Both the position numbers and the translations under genes were made by a program. The notes below the pieces were generated by a model, which was not told the origin of the DNA, did not search any database, and worked only from the letters and a program-made list of their open reading frames with translations. 64,000 nt of DNA from VXNE01 sp965205735 (GTDB taxonomy: Bacteria; Pseudomonadota; Gammaproteobacteria; Pseudomonadales; Azotimanducaceae). Positions within the stretch are counted from its first letter, which is position 1. Each line of letters begins with the position of its first letter. The stretch spans positions 558,001-622,000 of the forward strand of contig OZ242179.1 of NCBI GenBank assembly GCA_965205735.1, in the 5' to 3' direction. This document shows, in pieces, positions 34,385-43,130 of this stretch.

Positions 34385-35596
34385 TCAACCCTCGCTGGAT
34401 TCCCCATCTGTCAACCGACCTCGCGAAGCGAAAGCAAGGATGGCGAGAACCACAAACATGCTGCACGCGGCGGCAGCCAATGCGTTGCCCGGTCCCCACC
34501 GCTCCACCAAAGCGCCGGCGAGCAGGGCGCCAAACGGACCGGCACCCATGAAGGAGAACGAGAAGAACGCCATCACGCGACCGCGCTGGTCGTACGGCGC
34601 CTGCTCCTGCATGATCGTGCGCGCCATGCTCATGGCGATACCCCCACAGCCGCCCCACAGAAAGATACAGCCCACGAAAACCGGGAAATCGAAACCACCC
34701 ATCCCCGCCACAAACAGCATCACAGCCCCCAGGGCGTGAGCGAGCAACAGCGCGCGTCCCTGGCGGCGAATGTGCCCCGCGCGGGTGAGGAGAAAAACGG
34801 TCAATACAAGACCCAACGAGTTGGCCGCGTTGAGCATGGCCAGGTCTCCGGCGGAACCGCCATACACGTCCCGCACCGTCAACGGAATCGTCACAATGTA
34901 GGAGCCCATGAAAAACATGCCCATCGCGAAGTTCTGCACGACCACCATGCGCATCGGCGGCGAACGCATCACGGTGACGAAACCGGTGGCAATCGATGCA
35001 TATAGATCGCGCCATACTGCGGTGTCGGACCGCGAGTGCGCTGGCCCTGAAACCGGGACGCGGCTCATGGCGAACGCCCCGAGCATCAGCACCACCGCCT
35101 GCACCGCGATCACGGGCACGGCACCGACTCGGTCCGTCTGGCTCGCGATGACAAAAGCGATCATCTGCGCCGCGAACTGAATCATCGTTGCGCGTACCAC
35201 GGTGCGCTGGATTCTCCCTTGCGCAACGTGGTTCAGGAGTCCGTCGCGCGCGGGTGTCACAAATGCCTGGGCAAGCCCCATCATCAGTGCGTAGCCGATC
35301 ATGACGCCCAAGCTCAAACGCCCCGCCGCGAGCACCAGCAGCAGGCCCAATACGGGGACGAGGGCGAGGGACTGCGCCAAAACCGCCACGCGACGCCCGC
35401 CATAGCGATCTGCCAGGCTGCCCCCTATGAGCATGAAGAGCAGCGCCGGCATCAGCATGGCCATCTGCGCGACACCCACCATCTGCGGCGACTCCCGCAG
35501 CACGATGGCGACAAGCCAGGCGAACATCACGCTCTGAATGCCGTGCGAAGCGAACCAACTGGCCGTACCGGCGAGATATAGATTTAGGGGCCGCAC
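34385..35596 (-). CDS. Major facilitator superfamily transporter
   Basis: 403 residues with about 12 hydrophobic helices. ADRYGGRRVAVLAQS is the loop 2-3 signature (DRxGRR type), and YDQRGRVMAFFSFSFMGAGPFG resembles the second-half counterpart, as in the MFS_3/enterobactin-exporter-like group. Export of a small molecule is likely but the substrate is unknown. It is a single gene, 91 bp from tRNA-Glu and divergent from it. Confidence 0.85.
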   Translation of the reverse strand: MRPLNLYLAGTASWFASHGIQSVMFAWLVAIVLRESPQMVGVAQMAMLMPALLFMLIGGSLADRYGGRRVAVLAQSLALVPVLGLLLVLAAGRLSLGVMIGYALMMGLAQAFVTPARDGLLNHVAQGRIQRTVVRATMIQFAAQMIAFVIASQTDRVGAVPVIAVQAVVLMLGAFAMSRVPVSGPAHSRSDTAVWRDLYASIATGFVTVMRSPPMRMVVVQNFAMGMFFMGSYIVTIPLTVRDVYGGSAGDLAMLNAANSLGLVLTVFLLTRAGHIRRQGRALLLAHALGAVMLFVAGMGGFDFPVFVGCIFLWGGCGGIAMSMARTIMQEQAPYDQRGRVMAFFSFSFMGAGPFGALLAGALVERWGPGNALAAAACSMFVVLAILAFASRGRLTDGESSEG

Positions 35597-35687
35597 ACAC
35601 CCTCCTGAAACAGACCGCGCACTGTAGACTGCGCGACGGCGTGTTGAAACCGTATCGCGCGGGTCTTAGAATCCGCGCCTTCCGCGC

Positions 35688-35763
35688 GTCCCCTTCGTCT
35701 AGAGGCCTAGGACACTGGGTTTTCATCCCAGTAACAGGGGTTCGACTCCCCTAGGGGACGCCA
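35688..35763 (+). tRNA. tRNA-Glu (TTC anticodon); island integration site
   Basis: Complete 76-nt cloverleaf with encoded CCA. Acceptor GTCCCCT pairs with AGGGGAC; anticodon stem CTGGG/CCCAG with loop TTTTCAT gives TTC; T arm GGGGTTCGACTCCCC. Its last 23 bases recur at 52385-52407. Confidence 0.97.
35741..35763 (+). other. attL: tRNA-Glu 3' end
   Basis: TTCGACTCCCCTAGGG plus GACGCCA at the tRNA 3' end is repeated at 52385-52407 with a single mismatch (G at 35757, T at 52401). Tyrosine integrases of the neighbouring type use tRNA 3' ends as attachment sites. Confidence 0.85.
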
Positions 35764-35991
35764 ACTATAGTATATAACCTTTTGTAACTAACCAATATTT
35801 ACAATTTATCTGTGATCATACCCACTTCAGTTCCCACGACATAGCATCCCCGTCTGCGGCCCGTCGCCCAACATTCCATGAGGTTGCCGCACGTCCTGGC
35901 TCGGGAGTACGGCGACTTCATTCCCAGCACGTGCCAGCACTGACTAAGAACATCAGACCCAAACGCGGCTTGCGGACCCCGCGCGCGCCCC

Positions 35992-36303
35992 ATGGACATT
36001 AACTGGGCCCGCGAAATGCGTGACCAATACGCCGAGCACGGGGCAGAGTATGAATCAAGCACCTACTACGAGCGCTGGTCCGCGTCGATCGAGCACATCC
36101 TGATCGACAAGGGCGTCCTGTCGACGGACGAGATCACCGATGCGGCCCGGGAGGTCGACGCGCGATGAGGGTAGGAGCGGCCCCTGCTGTGCTCGGTGAA
36201 GTTCCGCCAGGTCGACCTCTGGGATGATCGCTACCGCGAGGACGACGACGACTCCCTGCTGGTCGATATCTACGAGCAATGGCTGGAGCCACTCGGGAAA
36301 TGA
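35992..36303 (+). pseudogene. Nitrile hydratase / thiocyanate hydrolase beta-type subunit, internally deleted
   Basis: The first 58 codons from ATG 35992 read like the N-terminal helical part of the beta subunit (SSTYYERWSASIEHILIDKGVLSTDEI). A TGA at 36166-36168 follows. Then another frame reads the family C-terminus, LLCSVKFRQVDLWDDRYRED...VDIYEQWLEPLGK, ending at 36303. The central segment, with the usual GHTRLPRYVRG region, is missing. The stop overlaps the next subunit's ATG in an ATGA, preserving the ancestral operon junction. It cannot make a normal subunit. Confidence 0.72.
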
Positions 36304-36714
36304 GCGACGACCACGAGCATCCAGGCGCGCTCGGCGGTACTCGAAATGGGCTATCGACTGACCTACGACGCCGAGCTGGCGGTCGTCGAAAACACGCCCG
36401 ATATGCATCATCTGGTCGTCTGACCCTCTGCTCGTGCTACCCGACCTCGTTGCTGGGGCCGCCACCGGACTGGTACAAGAGCTTCGCCTACCGGCAGCGA
36501 GCCGTCGCGGAGCCCCGCGCGGTCATGCGGGAATTCGGCCTCACGCTCGACGAGAGCGTCCGGGTCCGCGTCGTGGACAGCACCGCGGATCTTCGCTACC
36601 TCGTGTTGCGGCGGCGCCCCCCCCGGAACAGAAAGGATGCGCGAAGTCGAACTCGCCGGACTGGTCACCCGGGACAGCATGGTCGGGGTCGGCGAAGCAC
36701 GACCCGTGACTTGA
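36300..36714 (+). pseudogene. Nitrile hydratase alpha-type subunit, cobalt-site motif broken by frameshift
   Basis: Begins MSDDHEHPGAL, then the frame changes with loss of about 60 family residues and reads AVLEMGYRLTYDAELAVVEN...DMHHLVV. One base is missing at about 36420, inside the metal site: the next frame gives LTLCSCYPTSLLGPPPDWYKS where intact enzymes read VCTLCSCYP. A C-run near 36617-36624 causes a third shift before the genuine ending LVTRDSMVGVG at 36714. The CTLCSCY form indicates a cobalt-type nitrile hydratase or thiocyanate hydrolase gamma subunit. Confidence 0.75.
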
Positions 36715-36794
36715 CAGCGGGTGGACTTGCGACCTCTCGACGTTCTGCCCGCCCCGCAAGTCAATGCGCGGGTCAGGTGGCTGATTCGATCGGC

Positions 36795-37217
36795 TTACGC
36801 AGACCGAGAAGTCGAATCGACGAGCGATGCGATCCCATTCTCCTCATTGCTGTCGGTTATCCAGTCCGCAACCTGCTTGACCACCGGATCCGCATTGCCC
36901 ATGGCGACGCCAACTGCTGCCCCTCGGATCATGCGCAGATCGTTGTCAGCGTCGTCCACCGCGCAGATGGCGTCCTCCCCGATCCCCTTCGCCGCCGCGA
37001 AACGCCGGACACTCACCCACTTGTCGACGCCGCCCAGAATGGTCTCGAGGTACCAGCTCGGAGTGCCCACGACGACCACGACGGCCAATCCCTCGCGGCC
37101 CGCGCGATGTACCGCCGCACGGGTTCCGGGCAATACCTGGTCCGCATCGGTGACCAAGGTTCCGTCAACATCCAAAGCCAGGAGGGAGATGCGCCGCACC
37201 TCGAGCGTCATAGCCAC
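36795..37217 (-). CDS. HAD hydrolase (Cof-like), cap domain deleted
   Basis: 140 residues, half the normal Cof length. Motif I LALDVDGTLVTD is intact near residue 14 and motif IV is DDADNDLRM near residue 88, with GNADPVVKQVADWITDSNEENGIA as the usual C-terminus. Between them only about 45 residues remain: motif II is altered (VVVVGTP where a TGR is expected) and the cap domain plus conserved lysine segment are largely gone. It was probably a sugar-phosphate phosphatase. Likely non-functional; it sits in the island beside element E. Confidence 0.7.
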   Translation of the reverse strand: MAMTLEVRRISLLALDVDGTLVTDADQVLPGTRAAVHRAGREGLAVVVVVGTPSWYLETILGGVDKWVSVRRFAAAKGIGEDAICAVDDADNDLRMIRGAAVGVAMGNADPVVKQVADWITDSNEENGIASLVDSTSRSA

Positions 37218-37271
37218 GAACCAGCAGCCATTCAGGGCAGGCGTCCACTCGGCGATGTCCTTGCCGCTCTT

Positions 37272-37528
37272 CTAGTGTTCCGTCAAGTCTAAAAATGCGA
37301 GTGTAGCTGCGAGGGATTTTTGGTTCCTGGCGAGGCGCGACGACGCGGTGTGGCAGGCCCCACACAAGAAGGAGCAACGGAGCCTTCAGCCGGGGAGCGC
37401 GAGGGGATACCCCTCGCAAGAAAACAATCTTCAGCCGGGGAGCGCGAGGGGATACCCCTCGCAAGAAAACTACCAGGGGCCAAAAAGACCCGCAGATACC
37501 CGTAGATTTAGGCTTGACGGAGCACTAG
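37272..37528 (+). mobile_element. CTAG-flanked MITE-like element, copy E (257 bp)
   Basis: Left CTAGTGTTCCGTCAAGTC, right GGCTTGACGGAGCACTAG. Carries the GTGTGG-CAGG-CCCACAC hairpin and two CTTCAGCCGGGGAGCGCGAG blocks each followed by a GAGGGGATACCCCTC palindrome. Inserted into the 3' part of a secreted nuclease-like gene, whose frame ends at its right CTAG. Confidence 0.9.
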
Positions 37529-37879
37529 TGCCGGTTGACGCTCGGGCCCGCCAGCGTCCGGTTCAGCAGGTCCGACGCGAACGCCGACTTGACCGACGCC
37601 GGCGCGGCGCACAGGCCGCCGTCGTGCGCCTCCAAGGTCGCCACCATGTGCTCGATGTCCGTCTCCCCCGTGCCGCCGAAACAGCGGCCCGTGTACGGCC
37701 CGTAGACCTGGCCCATCGACGCCACGATCCTCGGCTCGAGGGGGGGACTGGGGATAGCGGTAATCCGAGCGGTCGTAAGGCGCGCAGCGGCGCTCGGGGG
37801 CGATCTCGATGCCCCGGTAGGTGTCGGCCGCCGACGCCAACACGGAGGCGAGCGCCGCGGTCACCACAGCACGTCGCAT
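37525..37879 (-). pseudogene. Secreted HNH-type (DUF1524/GmrSD-like) nuclease, frameshifted and truncated by element E
   Basis: A signal peptide MRRAVVTAALASVLASA is followed by YRGIEIAPERRCAPYDRSDYRYPQS. The frame then shifts at a C-run (about 37740-37746) into VASMGQVYGPYTGRCFGGTGETDIEHMVATLEAHDGG and LLNRTLAGPSVNRH. These match a common family of exported HNH-like proteins (GPYTG..F....TDIEH with the catalytic histidine, then LASPSVNRHQK). The protein stops at NRH because element E inserted there, removing the last third. The stop TAG comes from CTAG. Confidence 0.72.
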
Positions 37880-38008
37880 TCGTCGATCTCGCGATCATCG
37901 GCGACTATCCCTCCCCGCGCGCGCACCCACACCATCCCATCGTCCATCCACCGCCACGCGGCGCCCGCGTGGCTGGCGCGCTGACGGCGCGAGTCGACAG
38001 CTCGGATA

Positions 38009-39802
38009 TTAGAACCGGCCGAGGGCTTCCAGGAGGATCCTGCCTCCGTCATTCGCAAAACTGCTCTGTTCCACGCCCCACTCGAACATCAGTCCCCGCG
38101 CGCGGTCGCCGAACTCGTGGCGCACGCCGAATCGCGCGCCGCCGCGTCCGGAATGTCCGGCGTCGAGTTCCACGAACGGCGTCGCGAAGCCCCGAGGCAG
38201 CCTGATGCCATAGCCGAGCCGGCTCTGGGCGATCCATTGGCGTTTGGCGCCCGGCAGGCCTGCCGACGGCGCGGTCCAAGGCGAGTTGCCGCCCAGCCCG
38301 GCGAGACGGGCGTCGCTAGCCCCCCGGCGCCATGCCAACGACGCCTGCCATCCGGTCCCGTCCGCCTTCGGCAGGAGCGAGAACGTCAGGTTGGCGCTGT
38401 GCTCCGAGGCGTCCTCCGCCGAGTGCATGGCCAGCGCGCGGATCCCGGCATCGATGCCGAGGCGCTGCGGAAGGTTCCTGAAGCGCACCCCCGCCGCCAG
38501 TTCCAATCCGGCGCCCGTGGCGCCGTCGCCCCAGTCGCCGCGCGCGAACGCCCGCACGAAGGTCGTCAGCGAGTACTCGCGGCCCGCCGGCGCGACACCC
38601 GCGGCTTCCAGTCCGAGCCTGGCCTGCCCCACGGTCACGGAGCGGTCGCCGATCGGACCGAGGGCATCCCCCGTCGTCAGGGCCAGCACGCCGATCTCCT
38701 CCACCACCGACACCTCGATCCGGTCTCCGCCGGCGAACGGATGCCGGCCGCCGAACGCCGCCAGGCGCATCGACAGATCCGCCTCGTTGCGCCGGCCGGT
38801 CTCGCAGCGTTCCACGGAGACCTCGCCGCCGCCGGCGCCCAGAGTGGCCCACACCGAGCCCCGGCCGACCTGCCGGCCCGCGTAGGGATGCACGCTCGTC
38901 AACTCGGCGTCGACCATCCCATCGCCGATGCCGCCCCCGCCGCAGGCGTCCGACGAGCGCTCGAAGCGGTAGTCCGCATCCGCCGCGCTGCGCGCCACGG
39001 AGACGCCGGCGAGCCAGTCGCCGACCCGCGCGTCGGCGCCCAGGTGGACGGCGGTGAGGGTGCCGTCGTGGGAACTTCCGTCGATCCCCGACTCGAATCG
39101 GTGCGCGTCGGCGCGTCCCCAGACCCCCCACGCGGGACCCGTCGAACCGGACTGCGCGGAATCGAGCGAAAACGAGAACGGAACCATGCCGCGCCGGTAG
39201 GTCCGGTTCATCGTCTCGAACCAATCGTCGCCGGGGACTTGAGGTTCAAAGAGCGCTCTCCCGTCCCATCCGCCGGATCGGGTGCCGTGTGCCGCCAGGC
39301 CGGGCCACTGGTTCCCGCCAAACACACCCACGTCCGCGACTGCTTGCGCCCGGTTGCGCTGGACATTCGTCGAAGCGCCTCGCTCCCCAACGGCCCTTCC
39401 CGGATCGAAACGGGCGCGGACGGATTCGGCCACGCCGGTCAGGACCGCCCGGCCGATCGACGCGAGGACCGACTCCACCGCCTCGAGCTCGGCGGGATCC
39501 GCGACCACGCGCACGCCGATCGAGCCGCTGGCCGAACCCGCGTCGTTGGTCGCCGTCACCGTCACCGACGACTCGCCTTCGGATGCCGGCGCGACCGTCA
39601 GCCGGCTCCCGTCGAGCGCCGTCGTCGCCACCAGCGGCGTCGACGAGTCCGCGGAGAACCGCAGCTCCTTGCCGGCGAAGTAATTCGCTAGATCCAGCTC
39701 GTACGGCGCGCCGCCGACGCAGAGCAGCGCCGCCGGCAGGTCGCCCGCGAGGGCTCGGCGGCGCCAGGTCGTTGTCGCGGATGGTTCCGGTGGCGGAAAC
39801 AT
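38009..39802 (-). CDS. Autotransporter beta-barrel C-terminal part of the Calx-beta adhesin (frame 3 of 3)
   Basis: 597-residue frame. Residues before about 15 come from the wrong frame; the genuine continuation starts at ALAGDLPAAL. An Ig/cadherin-like segment (APYELDLANYFAGKELRFSADSSTPL...VTVTATNDAGSASGS) is followed by a linker and a barrel of about 300 residues with alternating strands (WGVWGRADAHRF, FSFSLD). It ends in F (LLEALGRF), the terminal aromatic recognised by the BAM machinery. It would sit in the outer membrane and expose the Calx-beta repeats. Frame break at about 39755 separates it from the repeats. Confidence 0.8.
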   Translation of the reverse strand: MFPPPEPSATTTWRRRALAGDLPAALLCVGGAPYELDLANYFAGKELRFSADSSTPLVATTALDGSRLTVAPASEGESSVTVTATNDAGSASGSIGVRVVADPAELEAVESVLASIGRAVLTGVAESVRARFDPGRAVGERGASTNVQRNRAQAVADVGVFGGNQWPGLAAHGTRSGGWDGRALFEPQVPGDDWFETMNRTYRRGMVPFSFSLDSAQSGSTGPAWGVWGRADAHRFESGIDGSSHDGTLTAVHLGADARVGDWLAGVSVARSAADADYRFERSSDACGGGGIGDGMVDAELTSVHPYAGRQVGRGSVWATLGAGGGEVSVERCETGRRNEADLSMRLAAFGGRHPFAGGDRIEVSVVEEIGVLALTTGDALGPIGDRSVTVGQARLGLEAAGVAPAGREYSLTTFVRAFARGDWGDGATGAGLELAAGVRFRNLPQRLGIDAGIRALAMHSAEDASEHSANLTFSLLPKADGTGWQASLAWRRGASDARLAGLGGNSPWTAPSAGLPGAKRQWIAQSRLGYGIRLPRGFATPFVELDAGHSGRGGARFGVRHEFGDRARGLMFEWGVEQSSFANDGGRILLEALGRF

Positions 39803-42800
39803 CCGCCGCGCTGGCGTTCGCGAGCCTCGCCAGCGTCAGTTCGAAAGTCTCCTCGTCCGCTTCGTGCAGGGCGTCGTCGAGAATCGCCACGCGGATCGTC
39901 CGCGACACTTCGCCGGGCGCGAACACCAGGGTTCCCGCCGCCGCCGCGTAGTCGCTGCCCGCCGTCGCGGTGCCGTCCTTCGTCGCGTACGGGGCCGACA
40001 CCTCCACCCCGCTCGGGACGCTCAGCGTCACCGCGAAATCCAGCGCCCCGACGTCCTCGTCCCCCGCCGCGTCCGCCACCGACAGCGCGGGCGGCTCGTC
40101 GTCGTCCCGGATCACGCCCGTCGCGAGAGAGTGCGCCAAGGTCGCGCCCGAGGGCCCGGACAACATCACCGCGAAACTCTCCTCGTCCGCCTCGTCGACG
40201 GCGTCGTCCACCACCGCCACCCGGATGGTCCCGGCCGTTTCTCCCGGGGCGAAGGTCAGCGTCCCTTCGACCGGCACGTAGTCGTCGCCGGCGACCGCCG
40301 TATCGTCCATCGTGGCGTAGTTCACCGTCACCTCGGTCGGGGCCCGCGCCATCAGGGTCACCGAGAAAACCAGTTCTCCGACATCCTCCGGCCCCGTGTC
40401 ACCCGCGATGGACAGCGCCGGCGGCTCGTCGTCGTCGAGGATCGTGCCCAGCGCTGACCCGCGGCCGAGCGTCGCGCCTTGCAGGTCGGCCAGCACGAGC
40501 GCGAACGTTTCGTCCGGCTCGTCAAGGTCATCGTCGATTATCGGCACCCGGATCGTCCGCGACACCTCGCCCGGCGCGAACGTCAGCGTCCCCGAAACGC
40601 TGTCGTAGTCGATGCCCGCCTCGGCGACCGGATCCGGGGACCCCGCCGGGTCCGCCGTCGCATAGCCCACCGTCACTTCCGCCCCGCTCGGGCGGTCCAG
40701 CGTCACCACGAACCGTACTTCGCCCGCGCCCTCGGCCACCTCCGCGTCGGCGATCGACAGCACACGGCTCACCATCTCGTCGTCGTCCGCAAGCACCACC
40801 GACGCCGGCGCCACTGGCAGGTCCGATTCGCCCGTCAACGCCAGCCTCTCGTCCGCCTCGTCCTCGGCGTCGTCCTCCGGGGTCAGCGTGAACGTCCCGG
40901 TGCCGCTCGGGGCATTCGCCTCGATGGTGATCCCGAAGTCCGACACCGCGGCGAAGTCCACCGCGTCCGCATCGCCGCCGCCGGTCACGGACACGGTCAC
41001 GGTCGTCGCCTCCTGCCGCAGACCCCGGTCCAGGGACGCCGTCACGGTCACCGCCACCGGGCCGTCGCCCTCGGACACCCGCGCCGGATCGGCCGACAGC
41101 AGGATGCGCATGGACGCCTCGTCGTCGTCCAGAAGCTCCATGGTCGCTGGCGTCACCGGCAGGTCGGAGACGCCGGACACCGTCAGCGTCTCGTCCGCCT
41201 CGACAATCAGATCGTCTTCCGGCACCACGGCGAACGTCGCCGTCCCGTTCGGCGCATTCGCCGGAATCACGATCTCGAAGTTCGGAATCGGAGCGAAGTC
41301 CACCGCGTCCGGATCGCCGCTGCCAGCCACCGACACGGCGATCCGCGTGTCGTCCGGGCGCACGCCCCTGTCCACCGCCGCCGTGACCGTCACGCGAACC
41401 TCGCCGTCGCCTTCCGAGGCCCGGACCGGGTCGACCGTCAGGAACAGCAGGATGCGCGTCGACACTTCGTCGTCGTCCGCGAGCGTCACCGCCGCCGGCG
41501 TCACGGGAAGATCGGAGATGCCGGATACCGTCAGTCGCTCGTCCGACTCCACCGTCTCGTCGTCCTCCGGCGTTAGGGTGAACGTCCCCGTGCCGTTCCC
41601 CGCATCCGCGGGGATGGTGATCTCGAAGTCGGCAACCGCCGCGAAGTCCGACGCGCCCGCGTCGCCGCTGCCTGACACCGACACCGTCACCGAAGTCGCC
41701 TGTTGGCGAGAGGAGCGGTCAAGGGTCGCCGTCACCGTCACCGGGGTCGGCCCGTCGCCCTCCGATACCCGCCCCGGAACCGCCGACAGCAGGATCCGCG
41801 TCGACGCGTCGTCGTCGTCGGCCAGTGCGACCGTGGTCGGCGTGACCGGCAGGTCGGACGCGCCCGACACCGTCAGCGTCTCGTCCGCCTCCACCGCGCC
41901 GTCGTCCACCGGCGTCAGCGTGAACGTGCCCTCGCCGTTCGCGGCGTTCGCCGCGATCTTGATCTCGAAGTCCGCCACGGCCTGGAAGTCCACCGCCTGC
42001 GAATTGCCGCTCCCCGACACCGACACCGACACCGTCGTGGCCGCCTGGCGCACGGCGCCGTTCAGCGATGCGGTCACCTTCACCGGAACGGCGCCGCCGT
42101 CCTCTGACACCAGCGAAGGCGATGCGGAAAGCACGATGCCACTCGATGCGACATCGTCGTCGGTGAGCGTGACCGTGGTCTTCTTCACGGGGAGATCGGA
42201 ACTGCCATCCACCGTCAGCGTTTCGATGCTTTCGGCGACATCGTCGTCGTCCGGCGTCAGGGTGAACGTCCAACGACCGCTGGTCGCGCCCGCCGCGATC
42301 ATGATCTTCAAGTCCCGCACGGACGCGAAGTCCACGGCGTCCGGGTCGCCGCTGCCCGTCACCTCCACCGTGACCGTCGTCGGCACCGTCCGCGCGCCGG
42401 CGTCCAGTGTCGCCGTCACTTCGACCGGGGTGGCGCCCGCGCCTTCCGAAACCGTGGACGGCACCGCCGACAGGAGGATCTCCGTCGAGGTCTGATCGTC
42501 GTCCGCCAGCGTCACCGATGCCGGTGTCACCGGCAGGTCCGACGTGCCCGCGATGTCGAGAACTTCGTCCCGCTCGTCGACGTCGTCGTTCGCCGGGGTC
42601 ACCGTGAACGTTCCCGTCCCGGCGGTCGCGCCGGCGGCGATGGTGATGTCGAAGGCCGTCGCCGACGCCGCGTAGTCCACTGCGTCGGGCCGCCCGCTTC
42701 CCGACACCGACACGCTTACCGTGGTCGCCACCCTGCGGGCGCTGGAATCCAGCGTCGCCGTCACTTGCACGGGGCTCGCGCCCCCGTCCTCCGCGATTCG

Positions 42801-43130
42801 ACCCGGGCTCGCCGAGAGCAGGATGGCCGCGGAGGGCTGGTCGTCGTCCGCCAGCGCGACCGTGTCCGCCGTCACGGGCAGGACGGAGCTCCCGTCGACG
42901 TCAAGCGTCTCGTCGGACTCGTCCACGTTGTCGTCTTCCGGGGTGAGCGTGAAGGTCCCGCTCCCGCTCGTATCACCCGCCGCCCGCCGCGATCGTGATG
43001 GTGAAGTCGGAGCCACGTCGGCGAAATCCACCGCGTCCGCGTTCCCGCTCCACTTCCCGATCGGGGTGACACCGTCACCGATCGTGATGGTGAAGTCACC
43101 GTCGTCCACCGCGTCCGCGTTCCCGGTCAC
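39246..43130 (-). CDS. Calx-beta repeat region of autotransporter adhesin (frame 2 of 3)
   Basis: 1294-residue frame beginning at a GTG that overlaps the preceding stop in a GTGA. Six tandem repeats of roughly 105 residues (S-x-V-SEGDGPTPVTVTATL ... ADDD type) are followed by three canonical Calx-beta domains (FAPGEVSRTIRVPIIDDDLDEPDETF). Acidic DDD/DxND loops are the expected calcium sites. Near 42975-43005 a pair of compensating shifts turns DFTITIAAGG into an arginine/serine-rich stretch. True coding continues to about 39755; the last 170 codons overlap the barrel in another frame and are not real. Confidence 0.8.
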   Translation of the reverse strand: MTGNADAVDDGDFTITIGDGVTPIGKWSGNADAVDFADVAPTSPSRSRRAAGDTSGSGTFTLTPEDDNVDESDETLDVDGSSVLPVTADTVALADDDQPSAAILLSASPGRIAEDGGASPVQVTATLDSSARRVATTVSVSVSGSGRPDAVDYAASATAFDITIAAGATAGTGTFTVTPANDDVDERDEVLDIAGTSDLPVTPASVTLADDDQTSTEILLSAVPSTVSEGAGATPVEVTATLDAGARTVPTTVTVEVTGSGDPDAVDFASVRDLKIMIAAGATSGRWTFTLTPDDDDVAESIETLTVDGSSDLPVKKTTVTLTDDDVASSGIVLSASPSLVSEDGGAVPVKVTASLNGAVRQAATTVSVSVSGSGNSQAVDFQAVADFEIKIAANAANGEGTFTLTPVDDGAVEADETLTVSGASDLPVTPTTVALADDDDASTRILLSAVPGRVSEGDGPTPVTVTATLDRSSRQQATSVTVSVSGSGDAGASDFAAVADFEITIPADAGNGTGTFTLTPEDDETVESDERLTVSGISDLPVTPAAVTLADDDEVSTRILLFLTVDPVRASEGDGEVRVTVTAAVDRGVRPDDTRIAVSVAGSGDPDAVDFAPIPNFEIVIPANAPNGTATFAVVPEDDLIVEADETLTVSGVSDLPVTPATMELLDDDEASMRILLSADPARVSEGDGPVAVTVTASLDRGLRQEATTVTVSVTGGGDADAVDFAAVSDFGITIEANAPSGTGTFTLTPEDDAEDEADERLALTGESDLPVAPASVVLADDDEMVSRVLSIADAEVAEGAGEVRFVVTLDRPSGAEVTVGYATADPAGSPDPVAEAGIDYDSVSGTLTFAPGEVSRTIRVPIIDDDLDEPDETFALVLADLQGATLGRGSALGTILDDDEPPALSIAGDTGPEDVGELVFSVTLMARAPTEVTVNYATMDDTAVAGDDYVPVEGTLTFAPGETAGTIRVAVVDDAVDEADEESFAVMLSGPSGATLAHSLATGVIRDDDEPPALSVADAAGDEDVGALDFAVTLSVPSGVEVSAPYATKDGTATAGSDYAAAAGTLVFAPGEVSRTIRVAILDDALHEADEETFELTLARLANASAADVSATGTIRDNDLAPPSPRGRPAGGAALRRRRAVRAGSSELLRRQGAAVLRGLVDAAGGDDGARREPADGRAGIRRRVVGDGDGDQRRGFGQRLDRRARGRGSRRARGGGVGPRVDRPGGPDRRGRIRPRPFRSGKGRWGARRFDECPAQPGASSRGRGCVWREPVARPGGTRHPIRRMGRESAL

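Noticed and set aside
35799..36062. 87-residue minus-strand frame after tRNA-Glu
   Set aside because: It overlaps the recognisable nitrile hydratase fragment on the plus strand and has no family resemblance.
37165..37464. Open frames reading through elements (LARGIPSRSPAEG-type peptides), also at 18976, 33582 and 59375
   Set aside because: The same peptide recurs wherever the element occurs and comes from its palindromic GC blocks; not genes.
40888..42495. 535-residue plus-strand open frame, serine/threonine-rich, opposite the Calx-beta repeats
   Set aside because: Its periodic composition is the antisense image of the repeat unit; frame openness follows from GC-rich repeat codons. No motif or start signal supports it.
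38009..43130. CRISPR-like array from regularly spaced repeats
   Set aside because: Repeats are about 315 bp protein-coding units with diverged sequence and no constant spacer/direct repeat pattern; no cas genes nearby.
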